A stretch of 64,000 bases of DNA from Pseudomaricurvus sp033283175. GTDB taxonomy: Bacteria > Pseudomonadota > Gammaproteobacteria > Pseudomonadales > Cellvibrionaceae. Where the stretch lies: contig JAWMQM010000002.1 in the NCBI GenBank assembly GCA_033283175.1, forward strand, positions 620,001 to 684,000. The letters are read 5' to 3'. Below the pieces are notes generated by a model. That model saw nothing but the letters and a program-made list of their open reading frames with translations. It made no database searches and had not been told where the DNA came from. The stretch's first letter is position 1, and each line of letters opens with the position of its first letter. Below are positions 1 to 12,926 of the stretch, piece after piece. Made by a program: the position numbers and the translations under genes.

Positions 1-2300
1 TGCTGCAACACTGGAACAGTACCGGCAAAGCAGCCGCTGACGAGTTGATCCTGCTGGGCTTTGACGATGTGACGCCGCTGCAGCGGGCACTCTTCGGAGC
101 CGCCGCCGCCACATTGACAGAACTGCCCGCCAACGACCCGAAACGCCAACCCCAGTGTGTTACGGTTGCTCCCTACGCCAGCAGCGAAGATGAATTACGG
201 GCCGCCGCCCTGTGGTGCGAGCAGATCCTGCTGCAGGATCCCGATGCCACCATCGGCGTCATTGCACCCAACCTGGGCCAGATCCGCAGCAGTGCCGAGC
301 GTATTTTCAGCGAAGTACTGGAGCCACACTACGCCCTGCCGGAGACGCCCCGTTATACCCTGCCCTTCAACTTCTCTGCCGGTATCCCGCTGGGCGATAC
401 CGCACTCATCAATGACGCCATGGGTCTGCTGCGCCTAAACCACCAGGAGATGGAGACACAGCAGCTGCAGCAGCTGCTCAGCTCCCCCTTCTGGCTCGCC
501 GGTGAACAACTGGCCCTGAGCCTGCCCCTGCTGCAACGCCTGCAGCGTCACCAACGCAGCTCCCTCAGGGTTGGCAAGCTGCGTCAGTGGGTGCACAAGA
601 TCAGCGTGACTGAAGAGGCCGATGAGCCACTGCTGCCGGCACTACCACAGTGGCAGGCACTGGATCAGGCACTGCAGGACTTTGAGTCGCTGCGGCGCCA
701 GTTTGGCCGCGAGCACCTGCCCTCTGTGTGGCTCGAACTGTTCCGCCAGCAGTTACACCTGCTGGGCTGGCCCGGACAGCGCCGACCCGACAGTAACGAG
801 TACCAGCAGATGAGCCAGTGGCTGCAACTGCTGGACAGCTACTGTCAGCTCGACGCCCTGCAACAGCCGGTGTCCTGCAGCCGGGCACTGGAACTGCTCA
901 ATCAGCTGGTGGGCCAGACCCACTACCAGGCGCAAACACCGGAGACACCTATCCAGGTGCTGGGTATCCTCGAGGGTGCCGGCCTTAACTTCAGTCACGT
1001 CTGGATGCTGGGCCTGAGCCAGAACCAGTGGCCGCCGGCACCCACACCCAACCCGCTGCTGCCGCTGCCACTGCAGCGCCACTACCATATGCCCCACGCC
1101 GACGCCGACCGGGAGTTGCACTACGCCCGTGCCATTCTTGACAATTACCAGCACGGTACCGGCCAGTGGGTCATCAGCTATGCGCGCTTCGATGAGGATC
1201 GCCCGCAGCATCCCAGCCCCCTGCTGCAACCACTGCACACAGGCGGCACTCCCCGACCGGCACTGCCCGACGCCGACGCCCTGCTCAGCAGCGGCTGGCA
1301 GGCTTTCCAGCAGACCCTGGCCACCCGCCAGCGGCTGCAGTGGCTTAATATTGGCAGTGCGCCGGCGGTGAGCGAGGCGGAAAAACAGTTGATACGCGGT
1401 GGCAGCCAGATATTCCGTAACCAGGCGCTGCTGCCCCAGGCGGCATTCCTCATCCACCGCCTGCAAGCCGAGGCGCCAGCCCTGCTGGCCCGTGGCTTCA
1501 GCCCCATTGATCGGGGCCAGATCCTGCACGACGCCCTCTCCCAGCTGTGGCGACAATGGCGGACCCGCGCCGCCCTGGCCGCGCTCGACGAGAGCCAACG
1601 CCGGCAACAGATCAATGACGTACTGGAGCCCATCATCCGCCGCTATCAACAGCGGGAGCCCGAGATTTTCGGCGACCAATACTGCCTGCTGGAGCGCCAG
1701 CGCCAGCTGCAATTGATCGAACGGTGGTTGCAGCAGGAGCTGGAGCGACCGGACTTTACCGTGGTTGCCAATGAGGAGCTGCTGGAAGTGGAATTCGCCG
1801 GCCTGTCACTGCGCCTGCGTCTTGACCGCATGGATCAGCTCAGCAACGGCGAACTGCTGGTGATCGACTACAAGACCGGTAACCCCAAACCACGCCAGTG
1901 GGGCGGCGAGCGTCCGGAGGAGCCGCAACTGCCACTCTATTGCCTCTGTTACAGCGCCGACATCGCCGCCATTGTGTTTGTGCAAATCAATGCCAATGAG
2001 ATCGCCATCATGGGATTGGGAGAGCTTTCCCAGCCGCATGCCGGCATCTACCCTCCAGCCCAGACCGACAAACTGGGGCTGCCGGCAGAATGGGACGCCG
2101 TGCGCGAACACTGGCGCACTCACCTGACGGCGCTGGCACAGGAGTTCCTGCAAGGGGAGACGCCGCCAGATCTCAGCCACGCCCAGGCGGCACGCTATTA
2201 TGAACACCTGCTGCCCATACTGCGCTGGAACGAACAGGAAGAGATTGTCGCCGGCTATCGCCGACAGCAGCCCGCCGGCGCGGAAGGAAACAAGTCATGA
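1..2300 (+). CDS. PD-(D/E)XK nuclease family protein, AddB-like (5' partial)
   Basis: The frame is open from base 3 with no stop, so the true start lies upstream of the window. The C-terminal third carries a RecB-type nuclease signature: an LRLDRMD segment (about base 1813), then VIDYKTG (about base 1860), then a QLPLYCL segment. The middle part resembles the inactivated helicase-like region of AddB-type subunits. The stop overlaps the next start (ATGA), so the two proteins are translationally coupled and probably form one heterodimer that resects double-strand breaks. This matches a family usually annotated as 'probable DNA repair protein' beside a UvrD-like helicase. The family call is strong. 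The AddB analogy is inferred from the pairing and the nuclease motifs. Confidence 0.85.
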   Translation, partial: LQHWNSTGKAAADELILLGFDDVTPLQRALFGAAAATLTELPANDPKRQPQCVTVAPYASSEDELRAAALWCEQILLQDPDATIGVIAPNLGQIRSSAERIFSEVLEPHYALPETPRYTLPFNFSAGIPLGDTALINDAMGLLRLNHQEMETQQLQQLLSSPFWLAGEQLALSLPLLQRLQRHQRSSLRVGKLRQWVHKISVTEEADEPLLPALPQWQALDQALQDFESLRRQFGREHLPSVWLELFRQQLHLLGWPGQRRPDSNEYQQMSQWLQLLDSYCQLDALQQPVSCSRALELLNQLVGQTHYQAQTPETPIQVLGILEGAGLNFSHVWMLGLSQNQWPPAPTPNPLLPLPLQRHYHMPHADADRELHYARAILDNYQHGTGQWVISYARFDEDRPQHPSPLLQPLHTGGTPRPALPDADALLSSGWQAFQQTLATRQRLQWLNIGSAPAVSEAEKQLIRGGSQIFRNQALLPQAAFLIHRLQAEAPALLARGFSPIDRGQILHDALSQLWRQWRTRAALAALDESQRRQQINDVLEPIIRRYQQREPEIFGDQYCLLERQRQLQLIERWLQQELERPDFTVVANEELLEVEFAGLSLRLRLDRMDQLSNGELLVIDYKTGNPKPRQWGGERPEEPQLPLYCLCYSADIAAIVFVQINANEIAIMGLGELSQPHAGIYPPAQTDKLGLPAEWDAVREHWRTHLTALAQEFLQGETPPDLSHAQAARYYEHLLPILRWNEQEEIVAGYRRQQPAGAEGNKS

Positions 2301-5300
2301 CCCAGCCCGTGGACTATCAGGCCCGCCGCGACGCGCTGGATCCGAGCCGCTCCTTTGCCGTCGCGGCGCCGGCTGGCTCCGGCAAAACCGGCCTGCTGAC
2401 CCAGCGGGTACTGACCCTGCTGCCTCTCTGCAACGAGCCGGAGGAGGTGCTCTGTATCACCTTTACCCGCAAAGCCGCCGCCGAGATGCAGGAGCGGATC
2501 TTCAACGCCATACAGCAGGCCGCCACCACAGATCGCCCGCAGGATCCTCACGCACAACTGACCTGGGACCTGGCCCGCAAGGTGATCGAACGCGACGCGG
2601 AACGACAGTGGCAACTGCTGCAGAACCCCAATCGCCTGCGCATCCAGACCATTGACGGCCTCTGCCGCTCGCTCACCCAGCACAACCCCATCCGCAGCGG
2701 ACTGGGTGGCAGCAGCCAGCTGCTGGATAACCCCTCACTGGTCTATCAGCAGGCAGTGGACAGCGCCCTGCGTGGGCTGGAGACCCCGGGGCCCCTGCAG
2801 AGGGACCTGAGCCAGCTGCTGCAACACCTGGACAACAATCTGGAGCGACTCAGTGGCTTTCTGGTCTCGCTGCTGGGACGCCGGGATCAATGGCTGGAAC
2901 CGCTGCTGCAGGCCCGTGATGCCCGCGAGTACCTGGAAGACGTTCTGGAAGAACTGGTGGACGAGAGCCTGCAACAGGCCGCTGCATTGCTGCGCCCGCT
3001 GGCCAGCGATCTCTGCCTGCTGGCGGACTACGCCGCCAGCAACCTGCAGGAGCACAACCCCGAATCACCGCTCTGTCAGCTGGCGGGTATCGACGCCCTG
3101 CCAGATATCGCCCCCGCCACGCTCGGCGACTGGCAGCGAATCACCGACTTTGTGCTCACCAACGACGGCGACTGGCGCAAGCCTGGCGGGCTGAACGTAA
3201 AAATCGGCTTCCCCTCCCCCAAGGCGAAGGACGAGAAGGCCGCGGCGAAGGCGCGCAAAGACCAGATGGGCGCCCTGCTGGGCGAACTGCAGGACATCCC
3301 CGGCCTGCTGGAGGCGCTGCGGGTAGTGCGTATCCTGCCCCCCTGCCACTACCCTCACAGCCAGTGGCGGCTGCTGGACAGCCTCACCCGGGTGATGCCA
3401 CAAGTGGTGGCGCACCTGAAGATGGCGTTCCGCAGCCTCAACGCCACCGACTTCAGCGAAATTACCCATGGCACCCTGACAGCACTGGGCAGCGTCGACG
3501 ATCCCACCGAGCTGGCGCTGCTGCTGGACTATCAGGTGCGCCATATCCTCGTCGACGAATTTCAGGATACCGCCTCGCCCCAGCTCACCTTGCTGGAGCT
3601 GTTGACCGCTGGCTGGCAACCCGGCGACGGCCGCAGCCTGTTTATTGTGGGCGACGGCATGCAGTCCTGTTACGGTTTCCGCGACGCCAACGTGGGGATC
3701 TTTCTCGACGCACGTCAGGCCGGTATCGGGTCTGTGCCACTGGAAATGCTGGACCTGCAGGTCAACTTCCGCTCCCAGCAGGGTATTGTCGACTGGGTAA
3801 ATGACACCTTCCGCCAGGCCTTTCCCGGCGCCGACGACATCTCCCGCGGCGCCGTCAGCTACGCGCCTTCCGTGGCCTTCAAACAACCCCTCGAGGGCCC
3901 TGCCGCCACCGCACACCTGTTTGCCGGTGCAACCGACCGCAGCGCCGAGGCCGCCAAAGTCGCCGAGCTGGTGCAACAGGCGTTGCAGGACCATCCCCAG
4001 GGCACGGTGGCCATTCTGGTTCGCACCCGTCCCCAGCTGCGGGATATCCTGCCGGCCCTCAGTGCTGCCGGCATCCGCGCCCAGGCCACCGAGATCGACC
4101 CGCTCAGCAGCCGCATGGCCGTGATTGACGCCCTCAGCCTCACCCGCGCCCTGCTCAACCCCGCCGACCGCAACGCCTGGCTGGCGCTGCTGCGCTCCCC
4201 GGTCATCGGGCTCGACAACAGCGACCTGCTGCAGCTGGCCGGGCTGCAGCAAAGTAATGCCCGCAGTTTGCTGGAAGTACTCGGCGACTACCGCGCCCTG
4301 CCCCTGAGCCACGACGCCAAGCAGATACTGCAGCGCACCCTGCCGCAACTGCAGCTGGCCTGGGAACACCGCCGTCGCAAGCGCCTGCGGCAGTGGATTG
4401 AAGGCACCTGGACCGCTCTTGGCGGCCCCGCCACGCTGCTCAATCCCACCGACCAGATCAACCTGCGCGACTTTTTTGCCCTGCTGGACCGACACGACCG
4501 CGGCGGCCAGATTGAGGATTGGAGCAAGTTTGAGAATGCGGTAGCCATGCTCTACGCCAAACCGGCATCGGATGCTGACCCCCGGGTACAGGTGATGACC
4601 ATCCACAAGTCCAAGGGGCTGGAGTTCGATACCGTCATCATCCCCGGACTGGATCGCAGCGGCCGTGCCAGCGACAAGGAACTGCTGCTATGGCAACAGC
4701 GCATCAACCACCAGCATGAGAAACGCTTGCTGCTGAGCCCGCTGGCAGCCACCGGCAGTGACGACGACCCGCTCTACAGCTACCTGCGGGAAGAGATGAA
4801 ATTGAAGGAGTCCCTGGAAGCCACACGGGTACTCTACGTGGGATGCACCCGGCCTGTACGCCGCCTGCACCTGCTGGCCAACGTACAACGCAACAGCAAG
4901 GGCGAGATCAGGGCTCCCTCGGCGGGCTGCCTGTTGCATTGCCTCTGGCCACAGGTCGGGGAACAGGCCCGCTATTACGAGTGTGCCGATGACAGTACCC
5001 CGGCCCCGGAAACGACCACCACTGCGCCGCCCATGCTGCCGCTGATCCGTCGCCTGGTACCGGAGTGGCAGCGACCGGCGCTGGTGCCCGGCAGCCTGCT
5101 GGCCGGTTATCGCGGCCGGGAGTTTGCGGAGGAGGAAAACCGCCTGCAGGACGACTATTTCCGCGCCCGCATTGCCCGCCATACCGGAACCGTGTTGCAC
5201 CGGGCACTGGCGCAGGTGGTTGTTGAAGGCCTGCAACAGTGGGATGACCCGCGTATCGCCCGCCAGCGCCCGGCCTGGCTGGCGCAGTTGCGCTCCCTCG

Positions 5301-5716
5301 GCCTGGCGGGCAGCGCCCTGCAGGAGGCCTGCAACCGGGTGGAACTGGGGCTGCGCAGAACCCTGGCCGATGACCGCGGTCGCTGGCTATTGAACGACAC
5401 CCATCAGGACTCCGCCTGTGAGCTGAGCCTGTGGAGCAACCACCGCCGCCCGCGCCAGCAGATTATTGATCGCACGTTTATTGCCACAGACCCGATAGCC
5501 GGGAAACAGCGCTGGATCATTGACTACAAATCCAGCGAACCGGCTAACGGGCAGTCACTGCAGGCGTTTCTCGACGGCGAATGTGCCAGCTACCGGGAAC
5601 AGCTGACAAACTACCGGCAGCTGTTTGCTGACAGCGACATCCCGGTGTGTACCGCACTCTACTTCCCCCTGCTCTCCATTCTGGCGCCGGTTGAGGTGCT
5701 GGCAGAGTGCGATTAA
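2297..5716 (+). CDS. UvrD/AddA-like helicase-nuclease
   Basis: A superfamily 1 helicase of 1139 residues. Visible motifs are Walker A in APAGSGKT (about residues 24-31), motif II VDEFQDT (about 419), motif III/IV region VNFRSQ, motif V TIHKSKGLEFD (about 768) and motif VI YVGCTRPVRR (about 847). A C-terminal RecB-type nuclease motif, IIDYKSS, lies near residue 1074. Helicase plus C-terminal nuclease is the AddA/RecB architecture. The start is fixed by the 4-base overlap with the upstream nuclease gene. The protein is expected to unwind and degrade DNA ends with that partner to load RecA. It is not RecB of a RecBCD set: no recC or recD is adjacent. Confidence 0.9.
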   Translation: MTQPVDYQARRDALDPSRSFAVAAPAGSGKTGLLTQRVLTLLPLCNEPEEVLCITFTRKAAAEMQERIFNAIQQAATTDRPQDPHAQLTWDLARKVIERDAERQWQLLQNPNRLRIQTIDGLCRSLTQHNPIRSGLGGSSQLLDNPSLVYQQAVDSALRGLETPGPLQRDLSQLLQHLDNNLERLSGFLVSLLGRRDQWLEPLLQARDAREYLEDVLEELVDESLQQAAALLRPLASDLCLLADYAASNLQEHNPESPLCQLAGIDALPDIAPATLGDWQRITDFVLTNDGDWRKPGGLNVKIGFPSPKAKDEKAAAKARKDQMGALLGELQDIPGLLEALRVVRILPPCHYPHSQWRLLDSLTRVMPQVVAHLKMAFRSLNATDFSEITHGTLTALGSVDDPTELALLLDYQVRHILVDEFQDTASPQLTLLELLTAGWQPGDGRSLFIVGDGMQSCYGFRDANVGIFLDARQAGIGSVPLEMLDLQVNFRSQQGIVDWVNDTFRQAFPGADDISRGAVSYAPSVAFKQPLEGPAATAHLFAGATDRSAEAAKVAELVQQALQDHPQGTVAILVRTRPQLRDILPALSAAGIRAQATEIDPLSSRMAVIDALSLTRALLNPADRNAWLALLRSPVIGLDNSDLLQLAGLQQSNARSLLEVLGDYRALPLSHDAKQILQRTLPQLQLAWEHRRRKRLRQWIEGTWTALGGPATLLNPTDQINLRDFFALLDRHDRGGQIEDWSKFENAVAMLYAKPASDADPRVQVMTIHKSKGLEFDTVIIPGLDRSGRASDKELLLWQQRINHQHEKRLLLSPLAATGSDDDPLYSYLREEMKLKESLEATRVLYVGCTRPVRRLHLLANVQRNSKGEIRAPSAGCLLHCLWPQVGEQARYYECADDSTPAPETTTTAPPMLPLIRRLVPEWQRPALVPGSLLAGYRGREFAEEENRLQDDYFRARIARHTGTVLHRALAQVVVEGLQQWDDPRIARQRPAWLAQLRSLGLAGSALQEACNRVELGLRRTLADDRGRWLLNDTHQDSACELSLWSNHRRPRQQIIDRTFIATDPIAGKQRWIIDYKSSEPANGQSLQAFLDGECASYREQLTNYRQLFADSDIPVCTALYFPLLSILAPVEVLAECD

Positions 5717-5717
5717 A

Positions 5718-5815
5718 CAGGACGCCTGCTACAGGACGCCTTGCTACAGGACGCTACGCTACAGGTTTCAGGACACTTCGCTACAGGTCTGCCTGTAGCG
5801 TCAGCGTCCTGACAC
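5718..5815. repeat. Intergenic repeat cluster with inverted arms
   Basis: Several copies of a CTACAGGACGC-like word stand in tandem here. An arm at 5747-5764 (CAGGACGCTACGCTACAG) pairs almost perfectly with 5793-5811 (CTGTAGCGTCAGCGTCCTG). The transcript would fold into a long hairpin between the helicase gene and aroG. It resembles short extragenic palindromic repeats. It could also end transcription of the upstream pair, but no T-run follows. Confidence 0.6.
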
Positions 5816-5904
5816 TGGTTTAAAAGAAGGCGCTTGATAATTTCCCACAAGCCCCCAAATTTCAGTAGAATGCCCGTTTTACATTGACCACGCTGGATAG
5901 TTTC

Positions 5905-6978
5905 ATGACCGATTACGCCGTAGATGATGTCAACATCGTCTCGCAGGAGATCCTGATCTCCCCCGAAAATCTGAAAAACGAGCTGCCGCTGAGCGATATT
6001 GCCCGCACTACCGTGACCGAAGGTCGCCAGACCGTGCGCAATATTCTGGAGGGCAAGGATCACCGCCTGATGGTCGTCATCGGTCCCTGCTCCATTCACG
6101 ATGTTAAGGCCGCCAAGGATTACGCGGCGCGCCTCAAGACGCTGTCCGATGAAGTTGCCGATACCCTGTTTATCGTGATGCGGGTCTATTTCGAGAAGCC
6201 CCGCACCACTGTGGGCTGGAAAGGCCTGATCAACGACCCGCACCTGGATGACTCCTTCAAGATTGAGGAAGGCCTGCACATTGGCCGCCAGCTGCTGCTG
6301 GATGTGGCCGAGCTGGGCCTGCCCACCGCCACCGAAGCGCTGGATCCCATCTCCCCGCAGTACATCCAGGACCTGATCTCCTGGTCAGCCATTGGCGCCC
6401 GTACCACCGAGTCCCAGACACACCGCGAAATGGCCAGCGGCCTCTCCTCTGCCGTGGGCTTCAAGAACGGTACCGACGGTGGCCTTACTGTGGCCATCAA
6501 TGCACTGGAGTCGGTTGCCAACCCGCACCGCTTCCTCGGCATAAACAACGACGGACAGGTGGCCATCACCCATACCAAGGGCAACCCCTACGCCCACGTG
6601 GTACTGCGCGGTGGCAACGGCAAGCCCAACTACGACTCCGTCAGCATCGCCCTGTGTGAGCAGGAGCTGGAGAAGGCCGGAGTCTCCACCAACATCATGG
6701 TGGATTGCAGCCACGCCAACTCCAACAAGAACCACGAGTTGCAGCCGCTGGTCATGGACAACATCGCCAACCAGATCCTGGAAGGCAACAACTCCATCAT
6801 GGGTATCATGGTGGAAAGTAACATCGGTGCCGGCAACCAGAAGATCTCCAGCAACCTGGACGATCTGCAGTACGGCGTGTCTGTTACCGATGCCTGCATC
6901 GACTGGCCCACCACCGAAAACAGCATCAGGGATATGGCGAACAAGCTGCGCAGCGTGCTGCCCGCCCGCCAGCGTTAA
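5905..6978 (+). CDS. aroG: 3-deoxy-7-phosphoheptulonate synthase (DAHP synthase, type I)
   Basis: This enzyme condenses phosphoenolpyruvate and erythrose 4-phosphate, the first step of the shikimate pathway. The 357-residue protein has the class I alpha signature: the VVIGPCSIHD segment near residue 58, KPRTTVGWKG, and the late VDCSHANSNK segment with the metal and substrate residues. I chose ATG 5905 because GGA stands eight bases before it and the N-terminus aligns with the family. An upstream TTG at 5884 is in frame but has no ribosome site. The gene is monocistronic, with a terminator just after it. Which feedback isozyme it is (Tyr-, Phe- or Trp-sensitive) cannot be told reliably from sequence alone. 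Confidence 0.93.
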   Translation: MTDYAVDDVNIVSQEILISPENLKNELPLSDIARTTVTEGRQTVRNILEGKDHRLMVVIGPCSIHDVKAAKDYAARLKTLSDEVADTLFIVMRVYFEKPRTTVGWKGLINDPHLDDSFKIEEGLHIGRQLLLDVAELGLPTATEALDPISPQYIQDLISWSAIGARTTESQTHREMASGLSSAVGFKNGTDGGLTVAINALESVANPHRFLGINNDGQVAITHTKGNPYAHVVLRGGNGKPNYDSVSIALCEQELEKAGVSTNIMVDCSHANSNKNHELQPLVMDNIANQILEGNNSIMGIMVESNIGAGNQKISSNLDDLQYGVSVTDACIDWPTTENSIRDMANKLRSVLPARQR

Positions 6979-7010
6979 TTGGTTAGCGGTGATCCGCTGG
7001 CTGATGTGAG

Positions 7011-7035
7011 AAAGGCCGCTTACGCGGCCTTTTTT
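7011..7035 (+). terminator. Intrinsic terminator of the DAHP synthase gene
   Basis: The stem AAAGGCCGC/GCGGCCTTT has a TTAC loop and is followed by a T-run. It lies 32 bases after the aroG stop. Confidence 0.85.
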
Positions 7036-7064
7036 GTGCCCGCAAGATACCTTTGAATTGAAAT

Positions 7065-7181
7065 GATCGCGCGGGGGATAAGGTGAATTCCAGCTGTTGC
7101 TGGAAGAGAGGATGGCCTGGGCTACCGCGCTCCTGCATTAGATTGGAGCACCGACGCAGGAGCGCGATCCCCCGCGCGATC
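7065..7181. repeat. Nested inverted-repeat element (REP/MITE-like)
   Basis: Outer arms are a perfect 15-bp inverted repeat: 7065-7079 (GATCGCGCGGGGGAT) and 7167-7181. Inside them a perfect 11-bp inverted repeat, 7126-7136 (CGCGCTCCTGC) and 7156-7166, abuts the right outer arm. The AGGAGCGCGATCCCCCGCGCGATC arrangement resembles the extragenic palindromes common in Pseudomonas relatives. It sits between the convergent aroG and crotonase genes. It holds no open frame of its own. Confidence 0.7.
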
Positions 7182-7220
7182 TTTTTATTTGTATCTGCGT
7201 TGCGCACTTAACTCGCTGAA

Positions 7221-8099
7221 TCATTTCCACCAGGGAAACAGCGCCGGCATATCGGAGGGGGCTTGCTGCGTAAACTGCGGTTTGCGCTTCTCCATAAACG
7301 CCTGCACCCCTTCGCGGCCGTCTTTCTGGCTGATAGCGAAGATCATCAGCGACTCCACCTTATGCGCCTCCACCGGGTGCGCGGCTGCGGAGTTGCGATA
7401 CATCATCTGGCGGGTCAGGGCCACGCCCACTGGCGAGGTGTTGTCGGCAATCTTGCGGGCCAATGCGTAGGCGGCGGGTAACAGCTCTTCGGGTTCATGA
7501 ATGGCAGAAACCAGACCACCCTCTTTTACGGTTTGTGCGTCGAGAATATCACCGCTGTAGGTCCACTCCAGCGCCTTGCTCATACCCACCAGCCGCGGCA
7601 GGAACCAGGTAGAGCAGGCCTCAGGGGTGATACCAATCTTGCTGAAAACAAACCCCATACGCCCCTTGCTGGAGATCAGGCGGATATCCATGGCGAGGGT
7701 CATGGTGGCGCCGATCCCTACGGCCACACCATTGATGGCCGCAATCACCGGCTTGTTGCAGTCGTACAGGGCCAGGGTGACCCGGCCACCGGTATCGCGC
7801 ACCCCATCGATAATCTCCGGCGCCTCGAACCGCTCTTCCAGATCGGACCAGCCGGGGTTTTGGCTCTCATCCAGGCCAAAGACGTTGCCGCCCACACTCA
7901 GGTCCATGCCGGCGCAGTAGGCTTTGCCGGCACCGGTAAAGACAATCACGCTCACCCCGTCGTCATTGCTGGCGCGGTTGATGGCATCCACCAGTTCGTT
8001 GCACATCTCCACGGTAAAGGCGTTCATCGCCTCGGGACGATTAAGGGTGATCGTGAGAACCCGGTCTTCGACCCGGTAATCAATGGTGTTGTAGCTCAT
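7221..8099 (-). CDS. Enoyl-CoA hydratase/isomerase (crotonase) family protein
   Basis: A 292-residue crotonase-fold enzyme acting on acyl-CoA thioesters. Family marks are LNRPEAMNAF, an oxyanion-hole segment around CAGMDLSVGG, and KPVIAAINGVAVGIGATM. The insert between the CAGMDL segment and the KPVIAAINGVA segment, and the ending in PALFPWWK, match a subgroup of probable enoyl-CoA hydratases with no assigned substrate. The frame runs open to 8231, but ATG 8099 has GAGG upstream and is where the family begins. It stands alone, so context gives no pathway. Broad family certain; exact reaction unknown. Confidence 0.85.
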   Translation of the reverse strand: MSYNTIDYRVEDRVLTITLNRPEAMNAFTVEMCNELVDAINRASNDDGVSVIVFTGAGKAYCAGMDLSVGGNVFGLDESQNPGWSDLEERFEAPEIIDGVRDTGGRVTLALYDCNKPVIAAINGVAVGIGATMTLAMDIRLISSKGRMGFVFSKIGITPEACSTWFLPRLVGMSKALEWTYSGDILDAQTVKEGGLVSAIHEPEELLPAAYALARKIADNTSPVGVALTRQMMYRNSAAAHPVEAHKVESLMIFAISQKDGREGVQAFMEKRKPQFTQQAPSDMPALFPWWK

Positions 8100-8229
8100 G
8101 ACAGCCTCGTTGTTATTGTCGGTCCCCGCACCGGTCAGCTTCGGGGGGACGGCATGGATCATGGAAAAGCGGCAGCCACTGGCGGCGCGCAGGCACCGGG
8201 ACAGAACTTCTTGCGGGAGAGGAAGATAC

Positions 8230-8254
8230 AAAAAGGGCCGCTTAGTTGCGGCCC
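8230..8254 (-). terminator. Intrinsic terminator of nfuA
   Basis: Read on the minus strand, GGGCCGC and GCGGCCC pair around a six-base loop and a T-run follows. It lies seven bases past the nfuA stop. Confidence 0.85.
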
Positions 8255-8260
8255 ATGCTA

Positions 8261-8845
8261 TCAGTAGAAAGCTTGCGAGGTATCGGTGTGATCGGTCATG
8301 TCGCGGACTCCGCGCAACCCCGGGATCTTCTCAATCAGGGTTTTTTCCACACCCTCCTTAAGGGTGATGTCTACAGCGCTGCAGCCCTGGCAACCACCAC
8401 CAAACTGGAGCACCGCATAGTGATCCTGGGTGTATTCCACCAGGGTGACGTTACCGCCGTGGGAGGCAAGGCCTGGATTGATATCGTTGTAGAGTACGTA
8501 ATTGATGCGGTCCTCTACCGGACTGTCGTCAGTCACCTTGGGCATCTTGGAGTTGGGGGCGCGAATGGTGAGCTGGCCACCCATGCGGTCTGCGGAGTAA
8601 TCCACCTTTGCCTCTTCGAGGAACGGCAGGCTGCGGCCTTCGAAGAAAGCGCTGATTTTGTCCAGATCGACCCGCACATCTTCTTCCTGCTCCTCCCCAG
8701 GGCGGCAGTAGGCGATGCAGGTTTCCGCCTGTGGCGTGCCGGGATTGGACACAAACATACGGATCGCGATTCCATCGCAATTTTGCTTGGCCAGCAGTTC
8801 CGCCAGATATTCCTGGGCCGAGTCGGTAATCGTTACATTGACCAT
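8261..8845 (-). CDS. nfuA: Fe-S biogenesis protein NfuA
   Basis: NfuA carries and delivers [4Fe-4S] clusters, especially under oxidative stress or iron starvation. The 194-residue length is typical. An N-terminal degenerate A-type (IscA-like) domain is followed by an Nfu domain with the cluster motif GGGCQGCS, cysteines 152 and 155. The N-terminal domain lacks the full IscA cysteine set, as is usual for NfuA. The gene is divergent from metH and ends at its own terminator, so it is probably monocistronic. Many likely clients are encoded nearby, including CysI and CysH. Confidence 0.95.
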   Translation of the reverse strand: MVNVTITDSAQEYLAELLAKQNCDGIAIRMFVSNPGTPQAETCIAYCRPGEEQEEDVRVDLDKISAFFEGRSLPFLEEAKVDYSADRMGGQLTIRAPNSKMPKVTDDSPVEDRINYVLYNDINPGLASHGGNVTLVEYTQDHYAVLQFGGGCQGCSAVDITLKEGVEKTLIEKIPGLRGVRDMTDHTDTSQAFY

Positions 8846-9182
8846 TTAAGTGATAACCATGCAAGTCGAAAGATGGGCGCCATTCTACGGTTTCGCCGGT
8901 TAATAAAAAACCCGCAAGTTTTTGTGGATTATAAAATCAATCACTTAGATCAACATTTTAACCCACAATATAAAAATTTAACGGCAACTTAAGGCTTGCG
9001 GCCTTTGGTTTAGAAGGTCATTAACTGCTAGAATGCCCATCTACATCAAAATATTTTGATATAGATTGCCAAAGATCGTTGGGGCTGGCCGCCGATAAGG
9101 GTACAATCCGCCCCCTTTTCGGGATTACCTCCCGACTACAATACGTTTAACCACACTCATTTCGACAACATAGGCTGCACAA
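8846..9182. promoter_or_regulatory. Divergent nfuA/metH regulatory region with 16-bp palindrome
   Basis: This gene-free stretch of 337 bases is AT-rich near nfuA. For metH a plausible sigma-70 promoter is TTGGTT (9005-9010), an 18-base spacer, then an extended -10 TGCTAGAAT ending at 9034. A perfect 16-bp palindrome, ATCAAAATATTTTGAT (9045-9060), would lie at the start of the transcript, where a repressor would block it. I see no cobalamin or SAM riboswitch core in the leader. The palindrome is seen directly; the operator role is inferred. Confidence 0.5.
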
Positions 9183-12899
<3,717 letters not shown>

Positions 12900-12907
12900 G
12901 CACAACC

Positions 12908-12926
12908 CCGGGCCCCTGCGGCCCGG
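12908..12926 (+). other. Stem-loop after metH
   Basis: A perfect 7-bp stem, CCGGGCC/GGCCCGG, with a five-base loop lies just after the metH stop. No T-run follows, so it may protect the 3' end or pause transcription instead of ending it. Confidence 0.35.

Noticed and set aside
3065..4606. A 513-residue frame antisense to the AddA-like helicase
   Set aside because: Reverse-strand shadow; the plus-strand helicase motifs are complete across it.
8998..9182. Possible cobalamin or SAM riboswitch before metH
   Set aside because: No B12-box-like or SAM core motif or suitable multi-stem fold is visible; the leader is short and holds a palindrome instead.
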